Positions 1 through 9,230 of a DNA stretch of 64,000 nt are shown here, piece after piece. The stretch spans positions 924,862 to 988,861 of the forward strand of contig NZ_KB893650.1 of assembly GCF_000374105.1 (NCBI RefSeq). Direction: 5' to 3'. How positions within the stretch are numbered: position 1 is the stretch's first letter; every line of letters begins with the position of its first letter. The notes under the pieces are model-generated. The model ran no database searches and had not been told where the DNA came from. It saw only the letters and a program-made list of their open reading frames with translations. This stretch comes from Kangiella aquimarina DSM 16071 (lineage in GTDB: Bacteria > Pseudomonadota > Gammaproteobacteria > Enterobacterales > Kangiellaceae). A program made the translations under genes and the position numbers.

Positions 1-1303
<1,303 letters not shown>

Positions 1304-1596
1304 ACAAGCGTTAACAATTTTAGTGTATTGATTAACCTGGGTACTTGACTTAGATAGACATTCAACGCCTAGAAATTATTATTTCCTGCTCCCTAGACTG
1401 CCATATCTCAACTGTCTGTTCAAAATATATACATCGTTATGAGAAATCAATCACTTATGGTGATTGTTGTTTGAATAGTGTACATGTCATCAAACTGACA
1501 CATATCAGCATTAAGATAGCTCCAAATAGCTGGCGAGGCTGTTTTTGAACGGGGTATGACTTGGTTTCATATTTACTGGCTCATAAGCAAATAGAT

Positions 1597-1624
1597 GTCA
1601 TAAAAGCGTCATATTTAAGTCATA
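1597..1624 (+). promoter_or_regulatory. Pho box (PhoB binding repeats)
   Basis: Three GTCATA direct repeats start at 1597, 1608 and 1619. The exact 11-bp period and A/T-rich spacers are the pattern of PhoB half-sites. They lie about 110 bases before the pstS start, so induction under phosphate limitation is likely. Confidence 0.75.
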
Positions 1625-1730
1625 TCCTTTTAATAAAGCCTCAGCATAATGACATCGTCTGTTAATCATAATCGGTATCAAGAGACCCCTTAGCGATTGA
1701 TACCAACTAAAGATAAGTTGGAGAAATGAT

Positions 1731-2687
1731 ATGAATTTATTTAAGAAAGTTGCTTTAGTAGCGGCAGTTTCAGCATTTTCTGCTGGTGTAACGCACGCTA
1801 AAGTTGATGAAAAGCTTCCTGTATATGAGAAAACCAGTGGTGTTTCTGGCAACCTTTCAAGCGTTGGTTCAGATACCTTGGCAAACTTGATGACATTGTG
1901 GGCTGAAGAGTTCAAACGTCAGTACCCTAACGTCAACATTCAGATTCAGGCGGCCGGTTCTTCTACAGCACCGCCAGCGTTGACTGAAGGTACTTCAAAC
2001 ATCGGTCCTATGAGCCGTTTGATGAAAGACAAAGAGCTGGAAGCTTTTGAAAAGAAACACGGTTATAAGCCAACAGCTATCGCTGTAGCGATTGATGCTT
2101 TGGCCGTTTATGTTCACAAAGACAACCCAATTGAAGGCATGACTATTGCTCAAGTTGACGGTATCTTCTCTTCAACGCGTAAGTGTGGCGGTGAAGACAT
2201 TTCTAACTGGGCAGACTTAGGCCTGGCTGATTTAGGCGACATGCAGATTTATGGTCGTAACTCAGTATCGGGTACCTACGGTTACTTCAAGAAGCATGCT
2301 TTGTGTAAAGGCGACTTCAAAAACAGTGTAAACGAGCAACCTGGTTCTGCTTCTGTAGTTCAGTCTGTAGGCTTGTCTAAAAACGCTATCGGTTATTCAG
2401 GCTATGGTTACCGTACTTCAAGCGTAAAAGCAGTACCATTAGCAAAGAAGGATGGTGGTGAGTTTTACGAAGCTAACGCTGAAAATGCCATTTCAGGTAA
2501 ATACCCATTAGGTCGTCAGTTGGTTGTATATGTGAATAAGCATCCTAACAAGCCACTTTCACCAATTGAGTTAGAGTTTATGAAAATGGTTCTTTCTAAA
2601 GTCGGTCAGGAAGTTGTGGTAAAAGATGGCTACATTCCATTACCAGCCAGCATTGCGGAAAGAGAACTTCAAAAGTTGATGAAGTAA
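1731..2687 (+). CDS. pstS: PstS-family phosphate-binding protein
   Basis: Periplasmic solute-binding protein of the phosphate ABC transporter family, 318 residues. A signal peptide ends near THA (residue 23). Phosphate-binding segments are SVGSDTL near 44-50, GSSTA near 76-80 and [13 protein letters not shown] near 174-186. Two cysteines (152 and 192) could form a disulfide after export. AAGTTGGAGA precedes the ATG as a ribosome binding site. A three-repeat Pho box lies upstream and a strong terminator directly follows. No pstC, pstA or pstB is adjacent, so it is a solitary pstS, perhaps serving a transporter encoded elsewhere or phosphate signalling. Confidence 0.9.
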   Translation: MNLFKKVALVAAVSAFSAGVTHAKVDEKLPVYEKTSGVSGNLSSVGSDTLANLMTLWAEEFKRQYPNVNIQIQAAGSSTAPPALTEGTSNIGPMSRLMKDKELEAFEKKHGYKPTAIAVAIDALAVYVHKDNPIEGMTIAQVDGIFSSTRKCGGEDISNWADLGLADLGDMQIYGRNSVSGTYGYFKKHALCKGDFKNSVNEQPGSASVVQSVGLSKNAIGYSGYGYRTSSVKAVPLAKKDGGEFYEANAENAISGKYPLGRQLVVYVNKHPNKPLSPIELEFMKMVLSKVGQEVVVKDGYIPLPASIAERELQKLMK

Positions 2688-2716
2688 TAAAATTAAACCC
2701 TGTAGTAATAAGTTTA

Positions 2717-2742
2717 GCCGGCTCAATTGAGCCGGTTTTTTT
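2717..2742 (+). terminator. Rho-independent terminator after pstS
   Basis: A perfect 18-bp palindrome (CCGGCTCAA/TTGAGCCGG, 2718-2735) is followed by seven T. Confidence 0.9.
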
Positions 2743-2868
2743 GCTTTTAATTTTGTTAGAGGAGAGCGGGTAGTTTTCAAAAAGCAGGCGATACTTTTCT
2801 TAACAAAGGATATTTAGTAATCTAAGCGCGGCTAAAATGTGCACAATAATTTCAATAAGGAATAATTC

Positions 2869-3264
2869 ATGAAAAAAATATTAGTGATATTAAGTTGCTT
2901 GCTGTTACTTGCCGCCTGTAAAACAACGCCTGTTTACAATGTCAGTAATGAACCGGTCAACAGTGTTTCAGGGCAACCTGCTCTAACTGCTGAACAGGTT
3001 GAGAATGTGATTATCGGTGCAGCAATAAAGAGGGGGTGGAAGCCGAGAGTTGTTAATAGAGGTTTGATAGAGGCAAGGCTTGATTTGCGTCAGCATACGG
3101 CTGTTATCAATATTGCCTATTCACCAACCAGTTATAGTATTCAGTATGTTGATAGTCAGAACTTGCACTATAACAATGGTGAGATCCATCGAAACTACAA
3201 TAATTGGATCACTCACCTATCAAGGGATATTCAATTAGGGTTGTGGCAAGAAGCTAACCGTTAG
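2869..3264 (+). CDS. Small lipoprotein, unknown function
   Basis: 131 residues with a lipoprotein signal peptide ending LLAAC (Cys17). The mature part has no motif I recognise. It contains a predicted alpha/beta segment with IIGAAIKRGWKPRVVNRGLIEARLD, a pattern seen in small periplasmic lipoproteins of gammaproteobacteria. AAGGAATA precedes the ATG. It stands alone between two terminators, so it is probably transcribed by itself. Confidence 0.8.
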   Translation: MKKILVILSCLLLLAACKTTPVYNVSNEPVNSVSGQPALTAEQVENVIIGAAIKRGWKPRVVNRGLIEARLDLRQHTAVINIAYSPTSYSIQYVDSQNLHYNNGEIHRNYNNWITHLSRDIQLGLWQEANR

Positions 3265-3287
3265 TTCAGAGTTAATGATTAGTAAAG

Positions 3288-3312
3288 AGCGCCTTGATGG
3301 CGCTTTTTTTTT
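3288..3312 (+). terminator. Rho-independent terminator
   Basis: AGCGCC-TTGAT-GGCGCT stem-loop followed by eight T. Confidence 0.9.
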
Positions 3313-3420
3313 GGCTTAAAAGTTACATAAAGTGTTTCAGAGTTAGACAGTGAAACTTGCGCACCGAAAATTAAAATAATTGCGTGTTATAGTAATGACA
3401 AATTCAACAGGGATATTGAT

Positions 3421-4284
3421 GTGTTAAAAATAAATAGCTCTCATTGCCAGAAAGTTCAGATGCCATTTTTAACTCAGAGTAATATCGAGCTGGATATCAA
3501 GCGCGATGATCTGATTCACCCCGTAGTCTCGGGCAACAAGTGGCGAAAATTAAAATATCTTTTACTGGATGCCCAGGAGAAATGTTGTAAGAACTTGGTT
3601 TCCATGGGGGGAAATTGGTCTAATCATCTGCACGCTTTGGCTTTTGCAGGGAAAGAGCTTGGCTTCAAGACTACCGCTTTTGTACGAGCTCATGAGAATC
3701 AACGTTTGACACCTACTCTCGAAGATTGCCGGAGTTGGGGCATGGATCTGATATTTACCAGTCGAGTGGACTATGCCCAGTTGCGACAGAGCTTCCAATG
3801 GAATTATTTTTCTGAGCAGTTTCCCAATAGTTACTGGATAAGTGAAGGTGGTTTTAGTGAGCTGGCGATTATGGGGATTGAAGAAATTGGTCGGGAGCTA
3901 GATAGGCATTATGATCATATTTTTTTAGGAACTGGTTCTGGAGCAACTTTAGTGGGGGTTGCCAAAGCATGTCCGCAAAGCAAAGTTACTGGCGTTGCGG
4001 CGTTTTCTGGTGCTGACTACCTACCTGGACAGTTAGAGCCTTACCTGAAACCACAGTCTAATTGGCACATTGATACCGAACATCATTGTGGCGGTTTTGC
4101 CAAATCCAATTCTGAACTTGAATCATTGATTGATGAATTCCATCAACTAAATCAGATTGAACTTGATGCCGTTTACAACGGCAAGTGCCTCTTAGCTATT
4201 AAAGATGCCGTTGAGCATGGAAAAGTGAAGCAGGGGGATAAAGTATTAATGATTCATACCGGTGGTTTGCAGGGTATGCGATGA
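3421..4284 (+). CDS. PLP-dependent ACC deaminase / D-cysteine desulfhydrase family protein
   Basis: 287 residues, fold-type II PLP enzyme. The SGNKWRKL motif (37-44) carries the likely Schiff-base lysine K40. MGGNWSNHLHALA (near 63) and GTGSGATLVG (near 170) are the family's cofactor-binding segments. ACC deaminase and D-cysteine desulfhydrase share this scaffold, and sequence alone does not decide the substrate. In gammaproteobacteria this shorter form is usually annotated as D-cysteine desulfhydrase-like. The start is GTG. The gene appears monocistronic. Confidence 0.82.
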   Translation: MLKINSSHCQKVQMPFLTQSNIELDIKRDDLIHPVVSGNKWRKLKYLLLDAQEKCCKNLVSMGGNWSNHLHALAFAGKELGFKTTAFVRAHENQRLTPTLEDCRSWGMDLIFTSRVDYAQLRQSFQWNYFSEQFPNSYWISEGGFSELAIMGIEEIGRELDRHYDHIFLGTGSGATLVGVAKACPQSKVTGVAAFSGADYLPGQLEPYLKPQSNWHIDTEHHCGGFAKSNSELESLIDEFHQLNQIELDAVYNGKCLLAIKDAVEHGKVKQGDKVLMIHTGGLQGMR

Positions 4285-4306
4285 CATCTTGAATCTCACT
4301 CAATTT

Positions 4307-4336
4307 TGTATGGGCGATTCATGAACCGCCCATACG
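4307..4336. repeat. REP-like palindrome (a)
   Basis: GTATGGGCG (4308-4316) and CGCCCATAC (4327-4335) flank ATTCATGAAC. The core resembles the perfect palindrome at 23620-23639. It lies between convergent genes and may also fold as a terminator hairpin. Confidence 0.6.
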
Positions 4337-4360
4337 TAAATGTTCCTTTACTAAATAATT

Positions 4361-4768
4361 TTATACCCGATCTTGTTTCAGTAAATCACGAATTTCTGTC
4401 AGTAGTTCCTGCTCAGCTGATGGCTTTGGTGGTGCTGCAGGCTTTTTCTCTTCTTTTTTCGACAGTCGATTCATGGCCTTAATCATCATAAAAATAGCAA
4501 AGGCAATAATGATGAAGTCCACCGCGGTTTGAATAAAACTACCGTAGTTCAGGGTTACTGCAGCTTGTTCACCGCTGGCTTCCTTAATGGTAAAAGCAAG
4601 GTCTTTGAAATCCATGCCGCCTAATAAGATGCCCAATGGTGGCATTAAAACGTCATTGACAAATGAACTGACGATTTTGCCAAACGCACCACCAATGATG
4701 ATACCGACTGCCATATCGACTACATTGCCTTTCATGGCAAACTTTTTAAATTCACTGACCATTCCCAT
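4361..4768 (-). CDS. mscL: Large-conductance mechanosensitive channel MscL
   Basis: 135 residues, close to the usual length. The N-terminal amphipathic helix ([18 protein letters not shown]) leads into TM1 with the [12 protein letters not shown] pore segment. TM2 is near 82-99, followed by a cytoplasmic KKEEKK linker and C-terminal helix. It opens as a homopentameric safety valve on hypo-osmotic shock, which suits a salt-water lifestyle. The AAGGGGAATATATT leader gives a good ribosome binding site for this ATG. Confidence 0.97.
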   Translation of the reverse strand: MGMVSEFKKFAMKGNVVDMAVGIIIGGAFGKIVSSFVNDVLMPPLGILLGGMDFKDLAFTIKEASGEQAAVTLNYGSFIQTAVDFIIIAFAIFMMIKAMNRLSKKEEKKPAAPPKPSAEQELLTEIRDLLKQDRV

Positions 4769-4807
4769 AATATATTCCCCTTAAATTGTGATTGTTGTTA
4801 AATCAGT

Positions 4808-4830
4808 AGGGCGGCTTTCAGGGGCCGCCT
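4808..4830. repeat. REP-like palindrome (b)
   Basis: GGCGGC (4810-4815) and GCCGCC (4824-4829) pair around TTTCAGGG, directly after a GTAG tetranucleotide at 4806-4809. GTAG followed by a GC-rich hairpin is the signature of REP elements. Confidence 0.5.
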
Positions 4831-4949
4831 TGAATTTAATAGCATGGATCTTGAATCTTAGGAATTAGAATTTGCGGTAAGCTTGCGCTAATCGCCTATT
4901 TTCTGTGCTATCATCGGGCAGATTCGTGAGTCAATATATGGGGTAGGCT

Positions 4950-5417
4950 ATGCGTAGCGGACAAGAGTGGATTGCTGAATACAGTGAAAGTCACCGCAAT
5001 CCAACCAACAAATTATTGCATTGGATTTGTGTTCCAACCATTATGTGGACAGTACTGGCATTCTTATGGGTCATTCCTGTTCCAGAGGTAATGCAGCTAC
5101 ATCCACTAGTGAACTGGGTCGTTATTTTTATTGCTGTTGCGCAGCTCTTCTATATCAGCTTTGGTTGGAAAATATTCAGCGGTATGCTTCTGGTATCTAT
5201 TCTAATGTTGTGGTTCACCTATTGGCTGGACAGCGTGGTGTCGATACCCTTGTGGCAAATTGCCTTGGTTGTCTTTATCATAGCCTGGATTGGTCAGTTT
5301 ATCGGGCACCATATTGAAGGTAAAAAACCTTCATTTTTTAAAGACTTACTATTTCTTTTAGTTGGCCCTGCCTGGGAAATGAATTACTTCCTACGCCAAA
5401 TCGGCTGGCTACGTTAA
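4950..5417 (+). CDS. DUF962 / Mpo1-like membrane protein
   Basis: 155 residues with four hydrophobic segments. The N-terminal YSESHRNPTNKLLHWICVP and the later IGQFIGHHIEGKKPSFFKDLLFLLVGPAWEM are the conserved signature of the DUF962/Mpo1 family. The histidines are thought to bind iron in yeast Mpo1, a 2-hydroxy fatty acid dioxygenase. The bacterial role is not established. A shorter overlapping frame (5021-5317) is discarded. GGGGTAGG precedes the ATG. Confidence 0.85.
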   Translation: MRSGQEWIAEYSESHRNPTNKLLHWICVPTIMWTVLAFLWVIPVPEVMQLHPLVNWVVIFIAVAQLFYISFGWKIFSGMLLVSILMLWFTYWLDSVVSIPLWQIALVVFIIAWIGQFIGHHIEGKKPSFFKDLLFLLVGPAWEMNYFLRQIGWLR

Positions 5418-5465
5418 TTTAACATTGATCGAATTTTAACCAATTTAAGTTTTGGGGATATTTTA

Positions 5466-6773
5466 ATGGCAGTAACAGAAACTACTGAGAAAGTAGCTCT
5501 TATTCAGTCTGACGCAGTGACGTTTGGCTTGATAATGGCTGTACTAGGTTTAATTTTTTATACCGCAAGTCGCGGCGATGGTTTTTGGCACAAGTTTTAT
5601 AAACACATACCAGCATTATTGCTGTGTTACTTTATTCCTGGCGCATTGAATACGCTTGGCTTCTTTGAAAAATCCAGCGCTGACAATATTTATCATATTG
5701 CTTCACGCTATTTGCTACCCGCTAGTTTGTTTCTTCTGACATTAAGCATCGACTTTAAAAAGATTTTTGGCCTTGGCTGGCGTGCTGTAGCCATGTTCTT
5801 TGCTGGCACGGTTGGCGTCATTATTGGTGGTCCTTTAGCCGTATTACTGTTTGCCTTTGTTGCTCCGGAATGGGTCGGTATCACCGATCAGGCAGTGCCA
5901 AAAGGTGAGGAAATCTGGGCTGGGCTGGCAACCGTAGCAGGTAGCTGGATTGGTGGCGGCGCAAACCAGGCCTCAATGCAGGTGTTATATGAAGTAAGCG
6001 ATACACTGTTTGGCACCATGGCGGTGATGGATGTACTGGTCGCTGAAATCTGGATGGTTGCGCTGTTATTTATGATCAAAAAATCAGATTCCATCGATAA
6101 GTGGATGAAAGCAGATAACTCCAGTATTGAGGAGTTAAAAGTTACGGTTGAAAAATATACGCGCGAGAATGAACGTATTGCCAGCTTTGAAGATTATAAA
6201 ATGATCCTTGGTCTGGCTTTTGCTGTAGTTGGTGTTGCTCATTTGGCTGGTATTTATTTCCCTGAGTGGATTCTAGGATCTGTAGAAAAGGGAAGTACGG
6301 CTTATAAAGTATTTGATAATATTGGATTCGGAAGCGCTTTCTTCTGGATCATTATTGCCAGTACTGTGTTAGCGCTTATCATGTCGCAGACTAAGCTTCG
6401 TCAAATTGAACATGCTGGTTCAACCAAAATTGGCACCGTATTCATCTACATTCTGGTTGCCAGTATTGGTATGAAAATGGACCTGACCAAAATATTTGAC
6501 CACTATCAGGTATTCTTTATCGGCCTGGTATGGATGATGATTCATGTGATCATACTGTTTGTAGTTGCCAAGTTGATCAAAGCGCCTTACTTCTTTATTG
6601 CAGTTGGCAGTAAAGCCAATATTGGTGGTGCAGCATCGGCCCCTGTTGTTGCCGCAGCTTTCCACCCATCATTAGCACCAGTTGGTGTCCTGCTGGCAAT
6701 TTTAGGTTACGCCGTAGGTTCCGTCGGTGCGATTGCCACGGCGATTATGATGCGAGCAGTAGTTGGCGGTTAA
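5466..6773 (+). CDS. DUF819 family membrane protein (putative carrier)
   Basis: 435 residues, about eleven hydrophobic segments. It has the two-fold pseudo-repeat typical of DUF819, with glycine-rich GSWIGGGANQASM near 157 and GSKANIGGAASAPVVAAAF near 390. These resemble substrate-site motifs in keto-acid and sodium-coupled carrier families. The substrate is unknown. It lies 48 bases after the DUF962 gene with no terminator between, so the two may be cotranscribed. A strong terminator follows. Confidence 0.87.
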   Translation: MAVTETTEKVALIQSDAVTFGLIMAVLGLIFYTASRGDGFWHKFYKHIPALLLCYFIPGALNTLGFFEKSSADNIYHIASRYLLPASLFLLTLSIDFKKIFGLGWRAVAMFFAGTVGVIIGGPLAVLLFAFVAPEWVGITDQAVPKGEEIWAGLATVAGSWIGGGANQASMQVLYEVSDTLFGTMAVMDVLVAEIWMVALLFMIKKSDSIDKWMKADNSSIEELKVTVEKYTRENERIASFEDYKMILGLAFAVVGVAHLAGIYFPEWILGSVEKGSTAYKVFDNIGFGSAFFWIIIASTVLALIMSQTKLRQIEHAGSTKIGTVFIYILVASIGMKMDLTKIFDHYQVFFIGLVWMMIHVIILFVVAKLIKAPYFFIAVGSKANIGGAASAPVVAAAFHPSLAPVGVLLAILGYAVGSVGAIATAIMMRAVVGG

Positions 6774-6790
6774 TCATTGTTTGCAGAGTT

Positions 6791-6820
6791 AAAAAAGCCC
6801 TCTATAGAGGGCTTTTTTTT
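6791..6820. terminator. Bidirectional rho-independent terminator
   Basis: AGCCCTC-TATA-GAGGGCT is flanked by six A and eight T, so it can serve both the DUF819 gene and ctlX on the other strand. Confidence 0.9.
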
Positions 6821-6846
6821 GTGCACTTTGTTGAGTTGGTTTTAAG

Positions 6847-7797
6847 TTAAGACTTAGTCAAAAAATTCTCAGCAAGCATACAACGGGCGCTACCACCACC
6901 AACGCTTTCGATGGTAGGTATGGAGCATGGTAGTAACTTGCCGTGCTTTTCGAGTTTAGCTTTTTGCTGCTTGGTAAAGCCCTGATAGGCGTTGTCAGAC
7001 ATGACGATGATTTTGTCGCCTTTACTATTATTCAGCTGCAGGATATTGCCGCAGAAGTATTTTTCGGTCTGTTCTAAGCTGATATCAATCACTTCTTTTT
7101 TGGTCTTTGCAAAGGTATCTAGTAGCAACTGTTTTTGCTTTTCATCTTTGATAGAGTCCAGGCAAATCACCACAAAATGCTCACCGATACTCATCATTAC
7201 ATTGGTGTGGTAAAAAGGTTTGCCGTTGCTACTGACGCTATTGAAGCTGACAGGGGTGTAATCTCTTTGTTGACAAAAATTATCGAATAATGATTTGTCA
7301 CAACGCTCTGAAATAGCTGCATAGGCGATCTGATTTTTATGGTCGAAAACAATGCAGCCAGTGCCTTCCAGTATCTGTTGATGATTTTTGTCGACGTGTT
7401 CCGTTTTGTGAACTTGATAACCGTTACGATTAAGAAGTTGGGTTAGCTCCTCGGGGCGAACTTCGGCGCGTCGATTAGGCGTCTTCATGGGGTAGAGCGT
7501 TAGAGTGCCGTCGCTGGAGGTTGAGAACCAGTTATTGGGGAATACCGCATCCGGCAATTCAGGTAACTCCTGATGGCTCTGAGCATGTTTGTTTAGTAAC
7601 AAAACTTCAATATGCTCGTCACGTAAACGATTTACCATTTCATTGAATTCGCACAGTGCATCTTCGCGTATATGTTCTTGTGCCTGGTTGGGCTTATTTT
7701 GAAACTCATTATCGGCACCGGTTTGCTCGTTATAGGCAAAATCGGTGGGAGGCACCATGATGACAGAGTGAGTGGTATGGTTTTGATTGTTAGTCAT
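6847..7797 (-). CDS. ctlX: Arginine deiminase-related protein (CtlX-like)
   Basis: 316 residues from the ATG at 7797. This is the amidinotransferase/deiminase fold. Visible landmarks are VMVPPTDFAYN at the N-terminus, the FPNNWFST substrate-site segment, LEGTGCIVFD, FYHTNVMMSIGEHFVVIC with the catalytic His, and the C-terminal SVGGGSARCMLAE with the nucleophilic Cys. The family includes a citrulline-utilisation hydrolase and other guanidino-group enzymes. The frame stays open upstream to 7896, but that part encodes a terminator-like hairpin, so I prefer 7797. No strong ribosome binding site precedes it. Confidence 0.82.
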   Translation of the reverse strand: MTNNQNHTTHSVIMVPPTDFAYNEQTGADNEFQNKPNQAQEHIREDALCEFNEMVNRLRDEHIEVLLLNKHAQSHQELPELPDAVFPNNWFSTSSDGTLTLYPMKTPNRRAEVRPEELTQLLNRNGYQVHKTEHVDKNHQQILEGTGCIVFDHKNQIAYAAISERCDKSLFDNFCQQRDYTPVSFNSVSSNGKPFYHTNVMMSIGEHFVVICLDSIKDEKQKQLLLDTFAKTKKEVIDISLEQTEKYFCGNILQLNNSKGDKIIVMSDNAYQGFTKQQKAKLEKHGKLLPCSIPTIESVGGGSARCMLAENFLTKS

Positions 7798-7836
7798 GAT
7801 TGGCTTTTGGCCGGATTGCTTGGAAAGTTGCAAGAT

Positions 7837-7863
7837 AAAAAAAAGGCTTGCAAGGTGCAAGCC
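7837..7863 (-). terminator. Terminator/attenuator hairpin in the ctlX leader
   Basis: On the minus strand GGCTTGCA-CCT-TGCAAGCC is followed by eight T, ending 40 bases before the ctlX ATG. No gene lies upstream on this strand, so the hairpin can only act on ctlX's own transcript, which suggests attenuation. Confidence 0.6.
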
Positions 7864-7948
7864 ATTTATTAGCAATTCGCGGAACATAAGGACCAAATGG
7901 GGGTAGGTATATAATTAATGCCCGCTCGCTAAACAAAGGAGTCAGTCA

Positions 7949-8002
7949 ATGAAACTAAAACCAAATTACCAACTTACAGGAGTTCCTCTCCTGTGGACTT
8001 AA
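7949..8002 (+). CDS. Putative 17-residue peptide (leader or small protein)
   Basis: The ORF encodes MKLKPNYQLTGVPLLWT. AAAGGAG lies 7 bases before the ATG and TATAAT at 7910-7915 lies 34 bases before it. The last codons form a hairpin (ACAGGAG/CTCCTGT, 7977-7994). These signals are better than chance alone would suggest, but the frame is very short. It could be a leader peptide or an isolated small protein. Confidence 0.35.
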   Translation: MKLKPNYQLTGVPLLWT

Positions 8003-8262
8003 ACAATGCTAAGTCAAAAAACTGTCTTCATAAAATATTTACAATATGCATTAAAAAAATTTTATAAAGTGTTTGCCTTGAGCTACTAAGGTTTGTCAAA
8101 ATAGCTTCATTCGATGCATATTTGACTTTGCAGAAACCTTTAAAAATAAAGGCTTTCTGAGTAAGCTCCTTGAGACAGGTCAAATATTAACCACTTGTTA
8201 GACCAGGTTCAAACGATATATTTTTATGTGTTATATAAAAAAAACTAATGCAAGGAGAGGCG

Positions 8263-9168
8263 ATGTCTAGACGTTTACCACCGCTCAACAGTTTAAGAGC
8301 TTTTGAAGCGGCCGCGAGACACCTGAGTTTTACTAAAGCTGCTGAGGAGTTGTTTGTAACTCAGGCGGCAATCAGCCACCAAATCAAGGCCTTAGAGGAC
8401 TTTTTGGGTGTGCAGTTATTTATTCGCCGTAATAGAAAGCTGCTCCTGACAGATGAAGGCCAACTGTATTGGCCAAAGATTCGCGATATCTTTGAAAAGC
8501 TGGTCAATGCAACCGAGCAGGTAAAAGCACAGGGCGCGACCGGCTCATTAACCGTTTGTGTTATCCCAACTTTTGCTACTTTGTGGCTCATTCCTCGTCT
8601 TGCTGAATTCGGTGAGCTGCATCCTGAAATTGAAGTTCGGATTAAAGCCTCTGATGTGGAAGTCGATTTTGTACGTGAAGATATCGATATTGCCATCTAT
8701 TATGGCAAGGGCGAGTACGATGGCCTTTGCTGCGATGTGCTGTTTGAAGAACATTTGACGCCGGTTTGTTCGCCGGACTTCCCGCAGAAGAAGAATTTAA
8801 AGACCCCAGAAGATTTAAAAAACGTCACATTACTGCATGATGCGAGTACAGAAGAATGGCGCACCTGGCTGAAAAGTGCTGATGTTACTGGCGTCAATCT
8901 TGATCATGGCCCAGTATTCAGTCATTCAGGGATGGTGTTGCAGGCCGCCCGTCATGGTCAGGGTATAGCAATGGGACACAGCGTACTGTCACAGATGGAT
9001 ATTGAAACGGGTCGCCTGATTGCCCCATTTGATATCGTGGTCGACAGTGGCTACTCATACGACTTGGTTTGCCCAGAGAACTCATATGATCGCCCTAAAG
9101 TCGTCGCTTTCCGTGAGTGGTTACTTTCGAAGGTCAATGAAGATATGGATGACGATGTGATTTTCTAA
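8263..9168 (+). CDS. LysR-family transcriptional regulator, GcvA type
   Basis: 301 residues. The N-terminal winged helix-turn-helix is RRLPPLNSLRAFEAAARHLSFTKAAEELFVTQAAISHQIKALE, characteristic of the GcvA subgroup. The C-terminal two-lobed effector domain follows, with VIPTFATLWLIPRLAEF at its start. An in-frame ATG at 8248 exists, but the AAGGAG site lies between it and the ATG at 8263, so the latter is the start. The target is not evident: no glycine-cleavage gene is nearby. The divergent ctlX is the nearest upstream gene. Confidence 0.9.
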   Translation: MSRRLPPLNSLRAFEAAARHLSFTKAAEELFVTQAAISHQIKALEDFLGVQLFIRRNRKLLLTDEGQLYWPKIRDIFEKLVNATEQVKAQGATGSLTVCVIPTFATLWLIPRLAEFGELHPEIEVRIKASDVEVDFVREDIDIAIYYGKGEYDGLCCDVLFEEHLTPVCSPDFPQKKNLKTPEDLKNVTLLHDASTEEWRTWLKSADVTGVNLDHGPVFSHSGMVLQAARHGQGIAMGHSVLSQMDIETGRLIAPFDIVVDSGYSYDLVCPENSYDRPKVVAFREWLLSKVNEDMDDDVIF

Positions 9169-9186
9169 TTAATATTGTTAGTCAAA

Positions 9187-9215
9187 GGCCCCAGTTCATA
9201 CTGGGGCTTTTTTTT
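9187..9215 (+). terminator. Rho-independent terminator
   Basis: GCCCCAG-TTCATA-CTGGGGC followed by eight T, between the convergent LysR and gdh genes. Confidence 0.92.
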
Positions 9216-9230
9216 AGTATTGAAGGAGTA

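Larger units (their letters stand above)
7798..8262. other. Divergent intergenic region ctlX / LysR
   Basis: This 465-base region holds a minus-strand hairpin with a T tract (7837-7863), a TATAAT box at 7910-7915 and a 17-codon plus-strand ORF. About 250 AT-rich bases up to the LysR gene show nothing recognisable. Confidence 0.6.

Noticed and set aside
4810-4829. GGCGGC/GCCGCC hairpin as the mscL terminator
   Set aside because: It lies upstream of mscL (minus strand) and has no T tract on either side; a REP-like repeat is a better fit.
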